Assembly (NCBI RefSeq): GCF_047495875.1
Contig: NC_092463.1
Coordinates: 24,541,224 to 24,605,223, forward strand
DNA: 64,000 nt
Source: Pithys albifrons albifrons
Lineage: Eukaryota > Chordata > Aves > Passeriformes > Thamnophilidae
Direction: 5' to 3'
Both the position numbers and the translations under genes were made by a program. The notes below the pieces were generated by a model that was not told the DNA's origin, ran no database searches, and worked only from the letters and a program-made list of their open reading frames with translations. Positions 1 through 22,325 of the stretch are shown here, piece after piece (positions within the stretch are counted from its first letter, which is position 1; each line of letters starts with the position of its first letter).

Positions 1-502
1 TTTCTGTTTCACCATCACGTTCATTAAGTTCCGAAAACAGCACAGTCTTTTCATATGCTCCGTAATGCACCTACTCCCCCTTCCTTTGCAGGGTTGGCTG
101 GGTGTGTGGCAGGGTCTTTGTAGCTTTCCCTGGGGCTCAGGGCATCCAAGGACAGCAGCAGAAGCTGGTGTGGCACAGGGAGCCCAGACCACAGCAGTTG
201 GTCATGGTGATTCTGTGTGGTGGAGATGCTGGACTAGCAGCAAACAGGAGGCCCAAGAGCTAAGAAGATGCACACAGGGAGCAGCATACCAAACATGCGC
301 CACTGAGCTGGCCCAGAATGATGTTGTCCTGTGCTCAGCCTTGGTCCTTGGTTTCTTTTTGAGGTTGTTGAGTATTTCTGTCAGAAAATGCCTCAGATCA
401 ATGCTCTGGCAGATGTAAGATGAGTTTCCTCTAGCACGGGTTTTGGCTACATAATTAATTGAGCATTTGTGCACAATTAATACTTTTTTCTTGGTTGTCC
501 AG
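1..502. other. Intronic sequence of ABCD4, no exon recognised
   Basis: This stretch precedes the first ABCD4 exon I can place and should be intron. A reading frame after an AG near 92 gives Gly-Trp-Leu-Gly, which resembles a short string in the ABCD4 membrane domain, but the following residues do not match the family, so I do not call it an exon. No repeat recognised. Confidence 0.5.
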
Positions 503-9841
<9,339 letters not shown>

Positions 9842-10430
9842 AAAACATGCCCTTGTCTGGCCAGACAGAGAACCTGCATAGCTTGAGAGCTCTCAGTAGC
9901 AGACGTGGTGCTGCCAGGACAGCAACTGTCAACATGGGATTCAAACAGTGCAAGGCCAGTTCTGGATTTTGCTGATGGACACAGAGCATGTCAGAACTCA
10001 TGGTGTGGGGTTCTGCCAGGAGCAGACACAGCTATGCCATCCTTCTTCCAGCCTCCTTTTGCCTCCCTGGCTCTCATGGGGGAAAGGGGCTGAGCTACTA
10101 GGCCAAAGAGAAGATGCTGCCTCATGGGCCTTACAGAAACAATGGTGAGAGGAACCTCCGCTTTGGGGTGCAGTGGTGCGAGGCTAGGACGCAGCCTCCT
10201 TTTCTGCCCTACGTGCCTTGTTGGCAGCTCTGTTTGACACACAGCTCTGCAGAACAGATTTCTCTACCTTGTGGCTCTGTTGAGGGTTGTGTTCACCAGC
10301 AGGAGCCAAGGGGTGCACTGTAAGGGAAGGAGAATGCTGGCAGAGAAAAAGGGGCATGTCTCTCCTCTCCTTACAACACATGGCTACAGGTGAAAGGAAC
10401 ATTTTTGTATTAAAATCTAGAGCCTGTTTT
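9842..10430 (+). terminator. ABCD4: ABCD4 3' UTR and probable poly(A) signal
   Basis: The sequence after the stop codon has no further exon. An ATTAAA hexamer at 10409-10414 is the best polyadenylation signal within 600 nt, giving a 3' UTR near 580 nt. The exact cleavage site cannot be seen. Confidence 0.5.
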
Positions 10431-10920
10431 CAAAGTATTTTTATGGAGAAGAGTCAATATTTGTTAACTGGATGCTGCATATTTCATTCTAGGTTTTGCT
10501 TTGGAGGACATGCTTGTATACTGGCAATGGTCTTGGACTAGGCTATGGCTGAAGAGAGCAGAGCAAGGGTAGGAGTAATATACCTATCCAGGGCTGGGCA
10601 TCCTGCCCTGCTGCTACCTCCACAGCTACTGCAAGGCACAAGGAATCCCAAAGAGGGCTTTTGGCCCTCTGTCTTTAGGGTAGAAAACAGCTTGTCTCCC
10701 CTTACTGTTCTGCTTGTGATGAGTCATGTTCTCTCACCTGCCTCACTGTGTGTGTGGAGTCAGGTTTTGAGGGTCTCTGTGTTGTGAAGAGGTCACTCTG
10801 AGACTGCAGTGGAGGTGCAGTCTCTGAGCTTTTACTGGCCACCCCTTGCTTAGTGGCAATTCTGGATGTTTCCCTGGTTTTGCAGTGAAGGAGGAGGAGA
10901 TGGCTGCTGATAAAGCCAAG

Positions 10921-11097
10921 CTAGTAGCCCTTCTGCGCCTCCACTAGGTGCTTGCGTCCCTCTATGATCAGCTGCACAGCTTCATGGTCATCCAGCATGG
11001 TTAGGTCCCCAAGCTCACTGGCCTTGTCCTCCACGATTTTCCGTAGCACCCGACGCATAATCTTTCCGGAGCGTGTCTTGGGCAGCCGGTGTGTGAC
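10921..11097 (-). CDS. ACSS1-like: ACSS1-like exon 14, catalytic-lysine exon and stop
   Basis: Encodes [20 protein letters not shown] followed by an acidic stretch and a 20-residue tail ending QKGY before TAG (10921-10923). The lysine of SGK forms the acetyl-adenylate and is the residue controlled by reversible acetylation in this family. The tail differs from the ACSS1 tail I recall. Confidence 0.92.
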   Translation of the reverse strand, partial: VTHRLPKTRSGKIMRRVLRKIVEDKASELGDLTMLDDHEAVQLIIEGRKHLVEAQKGY

Positions 11098-14000
11098 CTG
11101 TGGTGGGGAGGAGGAGAGTTAAGGCTGAGGGAAAGGAGTCAGCCAAGCTGCCACAGGATGTTGAAGCAGCCTGTGTGTGTTACCTGAACATAATCTGGAG
11201 TGGCATACTTAGCGATCTTCTTTGAGATGAGGTCCTGCAGCTCGGCAGCAAGAGTCTGCTGTGTGTAGCCACTGTCCTTCTTCAGCACAACAAACACGTA
11301 GACTCCTGGCAGAAAGACCACTGCCTGAGGTTACTGAGCACTGTGCACGGCATGCTCCTCAGGACCTGCCTGGACCTAGTTCCAGGAGAGAACCCCTCTG
11401 CTGGTATCCTCAGGGGATGCTCTATAGCCAAAGCTGTGAGTGCTTTTGGCCATGATGCTGCTGTTGCCACCTTATACAAAGCCTAGCTGGTCTCATGCAG
11501 GTTGTTACGGCTGTGCTGAGATCCTCACTAATATGCTGTATGGTGTGGACACAGCATTGCTGCCGGGGGTTCATGTGACTGTGCCACATTCCATTGCAGT
11601 GCCATAGCTCCAGGAAATATGTTTCAGGGGCAGGAAATGAAGCATCTTACCTTCTCCCTTGATCTCATGTGGGTAGCTGATGACGGCAGACTCCGCTACT
11701 GCCACATGATGATTCTGGAAGAGAACAGGGCTGGGGTTTGGCTCAGTGCTTTTGGCAGGCTGACTGCCACCTGGGAGCTGGCCTGACCTGACTTGTCTGC
11801 TGCAGCCCATAGAGTAATGCGGAGAGATAAGGAAGGGTCTCAGGTGGCTTCTGCCCTTCTTCCTTCTTGCCTCAGTACATCTGCAAACACAAGTCTTTTC
11901 TCCCTGCCCCTGATTCCTTTAGAATTGCACCTTGTAGACCCTGTTGTGTGCCTATAGGTTGCTCCACTGGGTCCCACAGTCTGGCTGCTGCTGTGGAAGT
12001 TACCCACTTACAGCATCAACCTTATCAGGCTTTGTCCCTCCCTTGCTGCAGAGTCAGAATGGCAGAGGAAAGGGTGGGAGGCCATTCCCACAGGCAGGCT
12101 CTGGGTCCAACACTGTTCCCTGCTGCTACAGCAGCAGCGTGTTTATGTCAAGGTATTTCCAAGAGACCTCTCTGAGTACTACCAGTGTGCCCTTGCTGTA
12201 TCTTTGGGTGACTTTACTCCCACTCACACCTCTTACCACAACATCCTCCACCTCCGCAGTGCCTAGCCGGTGTCCACTGATGTTAATGATATCGTCCAGC
12301 CGTCCTATTAGCTGGTAGTAGCCCTCCGTGGTACGATACGCACCATCCCCAGTGAAGAAAAACCCTGCAGTGGCCAGAACCATGTCATGATAATTTGTTG
12401 CAGTGAGCATGTGAACTGCTTGCCAACTGTGCTCTCGCCTTGCCCTCTTCTCCTCTCTGTTGGTACCAGGGCTCATGTACTCTGCTCCTTCCTCAACTGC
12501 TCAGGGTGAAGGTGCCTGCCTTCCTTGTTAATCTGCGTCTGTTGGTACCTGATCTAATCAGGCTCCTTCCCTCATTCTTCAGTGCACTGTTTAATGCCCA
12601 GCCTACCTCATCTCCTCATGCTGGGAACACTTTGCTCCAATGCAGGTGCCTATGGGCTTGCTCCTTCTCTTTGCTTCTCACATTTTCTTGGGCTTGCTCA
12701 GTGCCTCGGGGTGAGTGATAGAAGCTGACAGGATTTGCAAGAGATGCACCAAGATGTCTGTCTGTGCTTAAGGGAATTGGGGGCAGGAGGACAAAATCCA
12801 CTGCCTTAAAACAATGTGTCATCCAATAGGGAAGGTTGATGAGAGAGACCCATTCCCAGGGCGATGCTGTGGTATCAGGTCTGGGGAGATGAAGGGCTTC
12901 AGCACTGTGAAGGGTTTATGGAAGAACAAACCAGCAGTACCAGCTCTCCTGAGTCCTGCCTCCATGCAGAAAGCCAGCAGGCAGACACAACCATACCTAA
13001 CTGATCATGGCTGCAGTGTCCTGCCACCCACTTTCCTTACCTGGATAAGGAGTCAGATAGGTTTCCAGAAATCTCTTGTGGTCATTGTAAATGGTTCGTG
13101 CCATACCTGGCCAGGCTTGTGAGATGCAAAGGGCTCCAGAGATGTTGTTTTCCAGAAGGACATTTCCCTGTAAAATAGTTACATTTTAGTAACCATGGCT
13201 GAGGGAACTTAGGATGTTTAGTTATTGCGTGTTTTAACAACTCTCAGATGGAAATGTCAGGGAAGGCAGTGAGGAGTGTCCTTTGCTCCCCACTCCAACA
13301 GGACAGACTTAGTGTCCTAGCTCCAAACTGCCTACCATGGTGGGATACAAGGCCCCTCCAGGAAGACTGGATGTCCCTGCCCAGCTACCTCACCTTGGAA
13401 AGATGTTCCAGGGAGCCCAAGCACAGCCTGTCTTGTCAGGACAGTGCAAACTTTAAAAGCAGCTCAACTTCTGTACTAGTTGGAGGAACAGTTTCACTGT
13501 TTTGTCCCTTTCCAGTAAAGAAGGTTGTGGTCCAGCAGATGTGACCAAGAAAACAGGCTTACAGCTCTCCACTCCCATCAGCAACTACACACTGCAAGTG
13601 TCTGGGGTAAAGTGGGCTGAGCCAGTGCCTGGCCTGCAGGTTATAAATGTACCTTGTCATCCAAGAGGGCAGGGCTGACCCCAAAAAAGGGTCTCATAGC
13701 CATGCCTGGACGGATTTCAGCTCCAGGATTAGAAGGACGGGGTGAGATACAGATGCCTCCTGTTTCTGAAGAAAAAGAAACTCTAATGCTCATCAAAGTC
13801 AGGAACAACAGAAAAGCCAAGTAGCACTGCTTGGCCAGCAGCCTTTGCCCTGGCCCCACTGCACAGGCTAGGCCTGGGTTTGTCAGAGAGCTGGGGAAGG
13901 TTCTTTGTAGATGGTTGATTGTGCTTATTTAGTTCAGCAGGCATCTGCTGAGATCTACCATCAAATCACCCATGTTTGTCTGGGTTAGCTTTAAAGGCCA

Positions 14001-17000
14001 TTTCTCTCTTTCATGTTTAGGTGCTACTGGGCCCTTACAGCTTATACAAGAGTGTCAGTAACAACTGTTACCACTTGGCCAACAAAGCAGCAGGTCACTC
14101 CTAAAGCCTAAGAGAGCAGAAGCTGGAAAGAGGAGTCATGCATCTCACCAGTTTGCCACCATGTGTCCACTACTGGGCATCGTGTCTCACCGACCACGTG
14201 GAAGTACCATTCCCATGCCTCCTTGTTGATGGGTTCTCCCACTGCAAGGGGAAAGACAAGGGGGCAGACCTGAAAGATCAGATTAAGGACACAGTTTCCC
14301 AGGGGCTGCTTGTGGAGTCACCCCTAAATAGTGCAATCTCCTGACTTTGGGGTCTTGTGTTGCTGCTGTTCATGGGAAGAGGCACAATATGATACCCAAG
14401 GTTTTGCTGCTCCAGCCCATGCTGCTGCAGTTACCTGAACCAAGCACTTTGAGAGAAGAACGGTCATACTTCTTCACCCATTCATCACCATATCTCAGGA
14501 GCAGGCGGATGGCAGTGGGTGCCCCATAGAACTGGTTAATTCTTAATCTCTCTACTGTTTCCCAGTAGCGCCCTGGAATGGAAACAGGGACAGTAAGCAT
14601 CCACACAGGTCCTCCCAGCCCAACACCAATACAGAGAAAGAACAGGCGAGAGCAAAGGCTCTCTAGCAGTGCCAGGACCCTCAGCCAAGTTAGTCCCATG
14701 CTGGGAAGAACTGAAGCAGTTCAGAAGCAGCAGCTGCGTACCCTTATCCTACACATCATGTAACTGTGTTACCCTGCAAGGAGGGACAGGGAGTAACACC
14801 TCCACCCATGGAGAAGCAACAGTGGCTTCCTAAGCAGAGGAAAAGACTCTTCCCCTTGTAGCTTTCTACTGGGCACAGCCCACAGTCTGCTCCTGGGGTA
14901 GCAGAGCCATTGCTGCATGTGTCCTGGCATCAAGCTACCTGCAGGTCTCACAGTGTGCTGTGGAATGTTCCAACTCCCCTGAACACCTCACTCACCAGGG
15001 TTAGGATGGACAGGAGTGCTCTCAAAAAGGACTGTGGTGCCACCATTGCAGAGGGGGCCATAGACCACATAGGTATGCCCTGTGATCCAGCCAATATCTG
15101 CCACACAGCCAAAGATGTCTCTGTCCTGGTAGTCAAACACGTACTGAAAAAGAGAAGAGAGGCAGTGAGGGGTAGCACCTGGGCCTGCCCTCCTGACAAA
15201 TGGGACAATAGGGAACAGTGTACCTTCTCTCAGCCCTAATGTTATTGCATCCTTCTGTATTCCTACCACCACTGTAGGACACTTTCTTCCTGCAGAGAGG
15301 TTTTGAAAACATCAGAAAAAAAAAATTCAGGTGCTTTATGAAGGTGCAGGAGACAGACACTTAAAAACCCCCCGAAAAACCGCAAACCCACAGCCAAATT
15401 TGATCTTTTCCAAAGGAAAGAACTGCAACCCTTCCTTCCTTTTGCTGGTGTCTAGAGAAGGCTGATCCAAGTATCCTGTAGCATCAAAACAGAACCTTCT
15501 GGGTAAGGATGGTCACTCTGTACTTACATGCCAACATGGAAGAAGAGGAATTGTAGGCAAGGACAAAGTGGTAGAGGACTCTGAAGCTCTCCTAGGCACT
15601 GTTGGGTTCCTGGACAGTAAACACTCAGGAAACCCTGAGCTCAGCAAAGGAATCCAGCACAGGAACATTGAGGCAGCAAGCAGAGGGACCATGTGATGTC
15701 TTGGCCCAGAGCAGCTCTCAATTGCCCACAAGAATTGGAACCTCTCCACCTCATCTGGATGAGTGCTGTCCTGTGACTGCAGGGAGATGGAGAGCAGAAC
15801 AAGCTCTTCTTCCCACTGCCCCATTTATTCCTTAGGAGACCCTTGACTGCAAGCCTGGAGTATGAAGGAATGATGAAGTTCTGTGCAGGGCAAAACTGAG
15901 TGCTGTCAGTTTGGCAGCAACACATCCAGCTTCTTCAAGCACTCTCCTTCGTTTCATTTACTCAGTGCCAGGAAAGCTTCCTAGGGACCGGTCTCCCACT
16001 AGCCCATCACTTCTTGCTTTCTGCTGTGACTTGTGCAGTTTCAGACCTTTCTGTCCCCTCCCGCAGGTCCCTGCTGCAGGCTGCCAGCTGGGGACTCCAG
16101 GGCCTCACGTGTTCCAGAATGCTCGTAATGGAAGCTTCCCCTGCTTCCTCTGGCTTTTTTTAAAGGAGTAGCAAGTTATGCTGGCATCAGCCTGCCCCAC
16201 ACATCTGAGGGATCTGAGCCTGCTAGCCCTGTGTCCAGGTTTCCAGTGCTCCTGAGAGCTAACATGGCCACATGCTGCTCACCCTCTACACTGTCATTCT
16301 GGAATGGCAGCCCTGGCTCTCACAAACCTACTCTGATGGTCTCAAAAGGGTCATGTATCATGCTGGGCAAAGCTTAGCTCACAGGAAAATCACACTCCTG
16401 GCACGGTCCTCAGGAGGTATGGTCTCCAGCACTCGCAGCTAACAGAGAAGACCCAGCCAGTCCTGAGCTTGTTTTGTCACAGGGTGCATAGTCTGAGGCA
16501 CTACTGGAACTACAATCATGCAGAGGGAGAGCCAGACCCAAAGCTAAAGGTCCATTCAGTTAGGAACTCCTGGTTACATGGAACCCCATATAATGTCATA
16601 GGAATATCCTTTGCAACCATTCCTGTGGCCGCATGCATCTCCATGCTGTGCTCAGTGCCCTTTCATCCAGCTCTCTTAGAGTCTGGTTTGGCATGTATTG
16701 TGGTTAAAGGCATTCCTCTTCCCAAAGATGACCCACACTCTTCAGTTATAAACCCTTTTTCATCAGGGCACTCCCCAGCTTTTACAGATATTGTCAAATG
16801 TACCCCTCCTAAAAACACTGCCTTTGATCTCCCACCTGAATTGGGTAGTTACACTTAGGAAAAGCAAGCCACAATTTTTAGGAGCAAATTGCCTTCTTCC
16901 TCCTCATTAAGTAATATGAAATTGCTCTTGTAGGGCTGAGCATCCTACACAGTGGTTGTGTTTAGCATAGGGAAGTGAAAGGAAGAGGAAAGCCAAGGAG

Positions 17001-20000
17001 GTAGATCAGGATTACATGTTTGAAGGACCCTGCTAAAGAGCACCACCTGTAGAGGCAGATGTGCTCTACTGAGCTGATGCCCTTGCGCTGGTTAAAGATG
17101 AGCTTGTAATGTGACAAGGAGTGTCTCTTCCTTGTACTGCTGCCTCTTGAGCACTGTGTGGCTGGGATCCATTACCTTGTGCGTGAGAGCAGCAAACAGC
17201 AAGTAACCAGCCTGGGAATGAACCAAGCCTTTTGGTTTGCCAGTACTGCCTGATGTGTAGAGAAGAAACAACATGTCTTCACTGTTCATGACAGCAGGCT
17301 CACAGCATGCATCCTCCTTCTTCATCTCCTGCGGGAAAGAGCACAACAGTTCTCTCAGTCTCACAGCCTCCCCTGTGTTTCCCTCACACCTGCTTGTTCA
17401 CCTCTCCCCCAAGTCTCCTTCCCCTCTGAGCACCTGTGCCACCCTGCTCCCCCCAGACATCCCTGTCTCGGCACCTCTGCTCCCCTTGCTCAGCAGCCTG
17501 AACTCCTTTTTGCCTTGCTGAGCTGGCAAATGCTCTCCTCAGCCAGAGTAGACTTGCTGAGTAAGAGACAGCTATTTTTACACTGCCGCTGCTCAGACCA
17601 GCACAGTAGTCTTCCATGAAGTCTTTCTAGCACTAATTGCTTGCAGATGTGATGAGCAGAGGCAGAAAGACTACTGTGCAGTTTCAGGAAACCAGCAGAA
17701 ATGCATGGCAGGGGCTCACCTGTTCAGAAACAGTGCTCCATGCTGGTAGCCTAGCCACCCTGTGTACCATGGATAACAGGCACAGGAGCAACTTCTGTCT
17801 GCTTCCTTGGACACAAGTTGCCATCAGCACTCACAGGAAGTGCTAGGTCTACCAGCAGAGCAGTGTGTGACAGCGTAGTGGCAGTCCAAGGCTGGGTTCA
17901 CAAAGTGGCAGCCCATGTCTGGTGTGTTTCTAGCCTACAGTCCACCCTGCTATGAGCCCTGGCTTGCACCTGACAGTGCAGGGCTAGTAGTGTGGGAAGA
18001 GACACCAGCTGCCAACCATGATGGCTCCTAGGACTGTACTGAACTCATGTACAGTTCTGGCTGCCACTGCTGCTATGGGACCATATTCCCAAATTATGTC
18101 AATGCTAACCAAACTGTCATGGCCAACCAAAACCCTCTCTCCACCCACTGTCCCTACCCCCAGAGCAAGCACTTTGCCCAGGGGAAAGTGGCTGTAGCAC
18201 CAGACAGCCTCTCACCTCCTCCAGTGGCACATCTAGGGCTGTCATAGGAACCTTGCTGGTGGTCCTCATGGAAACCAGAACCCGTTTCACTCCAGGGCAC
18301 TGCTTCACAGCCTGATCCACTGTCTTCTTTAGCTCAATAACCTTGCCACCTCTCAGCCCCTGGTTCACTGTAATGACTGTCTCTGACTGGGCTGCAGAAG
18401 ACAGAAGTGTCACATAAGCAGCTCTGCCCCTCTCTATGAGCCACAGAGCAGTTTGAATCATAGAATTGACTGGGTTGAAAAAGACCTCCGAGATCATCAA
18501 ATCCAACCCTTGGTCCAACTCCAGTTCATTTACTAGATCGTGGCACTCAGTGCCACGTCCAATCTCAGTTTAAAAACCTCCAGGGATGGTGAATCCACCA
18601 CCTCTCTGGGCAGCCCAATCCAATGCCTGATTACTCTCTCTGTAAAGAATTTTTTTCTGATAACAAACTTAAATTTGTCCTGGCAGAGCTTGAACCTGTG
18701 CCCCCTTGTCCTATTGCTGAGTGCCTGGGAGAAGAGACCAACCCCTACGTGGCTATAACTTCCCTTCAGGAAGTCATGACCCTTCAGGTCTACCATGGCC
18801 ATGCATCTCTCTGTCTCTCAGCGCCTGTTACTCATGTCCTTCATTTCGCAAAACCAGCAGATTAGCATCTTGGTTTCCCATTAATTCTGCCTGTATTGCA
18901 TCTTCTCACAAGAAATGCTATATGTCAGCCCTTTGGTCCCATGGATGAAAGAGAAAAACAGTTCATTCCATGGGGTGGAAGGTATTTAATGAGCTCATGC
19001 CATTTCTTGGGTTGCTAATCCCTGCTCCATGGCTATACATCATGTCAGGATAACCTCAGATAGCCCAGGGAATCTTACTCAGAAAACCTTTGCCATCCAC
19101 ACAATCCTGAGAGCCCCAGATGCTGAACCAACAAGCTCAGCACTGTCTCCCAAGAGAAACATGTCACTCTTATCCACTGGCTCTTACCATCCCGGATTCT
19201 GTCAGCAAGGGACTCTGCGCTGAACCCAGCGAACACCACAGCATGCACGGCCCCAATGCGGGCACAGGCCAGCATGCTAGCCACTGCCAGGGGGCATGGA
19301 GGCATGTAGATTGTCACCCTGTCACCCTGTTTCACCCCTTGCCGTTTCAAGGTGTTTCCCAGCCGGCACGTCAGCTCCAGCAGCTCCCTGCCCAAAGAAG
19401 CAATGACACAGTTAGAGACTTTATTGCAGATCTAACCTGTGTGCTTAAAGATGGGTGACCTCAGAGTCACAGGGACATGGTTTATATCCCTGTGCTCCTC
19501 ACTCTGGAATTCCATGGGAGAGCTGTAAAATTAAGTGGGAAGGAAAGGAGAAGACCGTTTCTAGCATGGGTTGTTATTTGTGAAAAAGAAATAAAGCAGA
19601 ATGGTTTCTGTACAGCAATGGCCACTGGCAATTCCTCTGGCTCAGCAAGCCCACAACATCTCAGCTGACTTTCCCAATGGCAACCTGCTTATTTCTTACC
19701 AACCTGTGCAACTGGCGTGACACACTACACTGCACAGCTGGAGGCTACATGTGAGAAGTTCGATATCTTCCCCCATGAAAACAGGGTCCTGTGCTTTGCT
19801 AAAGCTGAGAAGGTCAAGTCCTCCAGACCTTGTGCCCACTGGTAAGAACAACAGCTTTAGGAAAGCAGTGAGCAAAAAGATGCCTCTCCAGAGAAGCATC
19901 CCTCCCAGAAACCACAGCTTGGCTGTCAGTGACTCATTTTATGGAAGGGCTCTCCATGCAGGCAGATTGTCAGGGGTGGATGGTCATATTTGTCAAGTGA

Positions 20001-22325
20001 GGTCTGAAGCCAGAAAGGGCAGAGGGATTTGTTCTGTGTGCAGGCGGATTTAAGTGAATTCTGCAGCAGAAACTCAGAGAGCAGGCAAATTAAGCTGGAA
20101 GGTGAGGGGTCCTAGACCAGCCTAGCAAGGCTAGACAGGTAGTTCCCCCAGACAACCAAATTCAGCAGCACTGCTGACATGTAGACGAGCATGGGATTTC
20201 TCACCACACATGCAGCTGTAAATCTGCACTGTATTGCGAACCATTTACCTGCAAGTTTACCCTTTCGCTCTGTCCTGGACAGTTGGCGTTTTGCCAGCTC
20301 AGCCCAGGACAGACAACAAGGAACCTTGCTGGGAAGGCACACGTGACTTTCCTGTGTTTCTTAACTACAGGCACTGCAGTGCTGCCCCAAGGATCTTTTA
20401 TCTGCCTCCCCACCTGGGTAGGGATTTCTCAGGGCCCAGAGGATTTAATCAGGAGGTAGGCTGAAGTTTCAGATCAGCACAAGAAAGCCAACAGCCACCA
20501 TTCTGTTCATCTGTCTGTGTGAAGGGATGCTGCATTCCCTCACTTGACAGACTTCAGAAGATCAACCCTATATAGTATTCATGCATACTGCAATATGCCT
20601 CTCATATGCTGAGACATAATTACTGACCTGCATGTCACCCGTACCTCCTCTCCTGGTTCATCCTTCTCCCAGATTAAGGCCACTTTGTCTGGGGCTACAT
20701 GGACATGACGGTCCAGACAATTCACTGGAATAGAAAATCCAGTCTCATCAACAGACCAATCCTCAGTACACCTTACCTCTCACCTCTTATAAAACCAGCA
20801 CTGCCAGTTCCATTTTCAGATCGGTCAGGGCTGTATGTGAGTCTTCTCAGCATTAGCTTTGTGCAACCTTTGTGGATACCAGCCAGAAGATCAAAAGCAC
20901 CATCCCAACCTTGTTACACTCCTCACCACTTCAATACCTACCGATCCCCACTATCAGCTTCCCCCTTAACTGCCTAAAGTCTCTTTGGATTTCACAACCC
21001 CAGTGCCCTCAGAGTGCACAGCAAACATTAACTCTACCATCGCTCCAGCCAGCACTGCCTTGCAGCTGCCTCTGGGCTGGAATAGGGCAATGTTTTAGTG
21101 GCAGTGCTCCTAAATAGCAAGCAGAGGACAAAACAAAGATCTACACAGGAAAGCTGCAGGGTGCATTTGTTCAAGATGGAAGAGAGCCAGGGAAAAGGCA
21201 GAGTGTCCCTGGCTTTCCAGGGACCTCCTAAGCTGAGGCTTTGGCTGTAGTTCTTCCAAGGAAAGTTTCCTACATTGCTGGCAGCTGCAGTTTCCTCAGA
21301 AGCCTTGTTCCACTCTGTGTCCCAGTTTGCATCCCAAAATGCTTTTTAATCCTGACCACTTGTATTTTTCCAGATGATAAAGAAATGCACATAAAAGGAG
21401 GAAGAGTAAGATCTCAAATCCTAAAGGCAAATAACTGCTGCTTTCCTTCCAAAATGAACTACAAGACACGATCTTCTGAGAGGTTTGTCTCTTATTTTGA
21501 ACACTGAGACCAACAGCACTGTGAGCAGGACACTGTCCCCAGCTCCTGTATCTTCCTCTGGTAGCTCCCCTAAGGCAGTAGCCTCAATCCACAGAATAGC
21601 CTCCCACAACAGTGGGGACTTCCAATATGGCTCATTCCTCTTGTATTTTGCTTTCTGCAGGTACATCCTGCCTTCAGTGGGCGGGAATGACTTAGTGCAA
21701 CCCTGCCTGCTGAATGCACAGTGGTCAGTGCTGTTGCCTGGGTGCTGCAGAACAGAGCCACTGTGCTGCTGTGGGATCCACAGAGGCTGAGAGGGAGCAG
21801 CCCGGCTACCAGCACACTCTAAGCCAGCTGCAGCCCCTCCAGGGAGACCCAGCTGCTCCCTTAGGACCAGTCACAACTTTACAGCCACTGCAGGACCTAC
21901 TTTTGGGGATTGCCCTCTCTCCAAACCTTTTACTGTGTGCTCCGATATGCTCCCAGGACATAAAACCACCGACACACACTTGGTGGGATCCCATGTCCAC
22001 ATCTCTCCTTACCTGTTACATTCAGCTGCCCGCCCAGGAACCAGGAGACCCTGCCCTGGTGCAGGTCGCAGTCCTGGACAGAGTGGAAGGGGGTGATCCA
22101 GGTGATTCGGCTCCTTCCTAGTGCTCCCCAGAAGGCATCCCCCTGATCCACTGACACCTTGTACAAGTCTTGGTAGTTCTTGGCTCTAGGGAAGACAATG
22201 GCTTCGGGCATGTAGGCCGTGAGGGGCCCGTGGCTCCAGGCTCGGGCCACCACCAACCCAAGGGAGCATCTGGGAACCTGAGAAAGAGCTTTGGAGCAGC
22301 ATGTCCTGGCCAGCAGCCTGGCCAT
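10921..22325 (-). CDS. ACSS1-like: Mitochondrial acetyl-CoA synthetase, ACSS1-like (complete, 14 exons)
   Basis: AMP-forming acetate-CoA ligase: acetate + ATP + CoA to acetyl-CoA + AMP + PPi. Exons, 5' to 3' on the minus strand: 22013-22325, 20628-20724, 19188-19387, 18216-18391, 17176-17328, 14996-15143, 14435-14572, 14149-14241, 13653-13765, 13041-13167, 12237-12364, 11651-11714, 11184-11305, 10921-11097. All borders are GT-AG, phases agree and the sum is 2049 nt (682 residues plus stop; human ACSS1 is about 689). Motifs in order: Arg-rich N terminus typical of mitochondrial import, [49 protein letters not shown] and [12 protein letters not shown] with the catalytic lysine. Start chosen at ATG 22325-22323 (G at -3 and +4); no upstream in-frame ATG is near. 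The middle is closest to ACSS1; some C-terminal positions ([19 protein letters not shown]) resemble ACSS2. It could be ACSS1 itself or a paralogue; the position beside VSX2 favours a paralogue. Confidence 0.93.
17176..17328 (-). CDS. ACSS1-like: ACSS1-like exon 5, AMP-binding signature
   Basis: A 153-nt phase-0 exon encoding [12 protein letters not shown], then [20 protein letters not shown], the phosphate-binding signature of the adenylate-forming family, and [15 protein letters not shown]. The acceptor is CCCGCAG and the donor GTAATG. Confidence 0.93.
18455..18790 (-). repeat. CR1 LINE 3' end
   Basis: Read on the plus strand, the segment opens with AATCATAGAAT, GGTTGAAAAAGACCTC and GAGATCATC, then CCTCCAGGGATGGTGAATCC and CTTGTCCTATTGCTGAGTGC. 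This is the reverse complement of the familiar avian CR1 3' region. It lies in intron 3 of the ACSS1-like gene, with its 3' terminus 64 nt from exon 4 (18391), in the same orientation as the gene. Long frames here are not genes. Confidence 0.85.
22013..22325 (-). CDS. ACSS1-like: ACSS1-like exon 1 with probable mitochondrial presequence
   Basis: The first 33 or so residues (starting [16 protein letters not shown]) carry Arg, Lys, Ser, Ala and Leu and no acidic residue, as expected for mitochondrial import. They are followed by [17 protein letters not shown] and WFLGGQLNV, the start of the acetyl-CoA synthetase N-terminal domain. The context points to matrix acetate activation. No TATA box or CpG island is evident just upstream. 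Confidence 0.88.

Noticed and set aside
90..140. Possible ABCD4 exon with GWLG after an AG at about 92
   Set aside because: Only four residues agree with the family; the following residues do not and a stop context appears without a suitable donor.
18533..18865. 80-89 residue frames on both strands at 18533-18865
   Set aside because: They lie in a CR1 3' region, which is noncoding.
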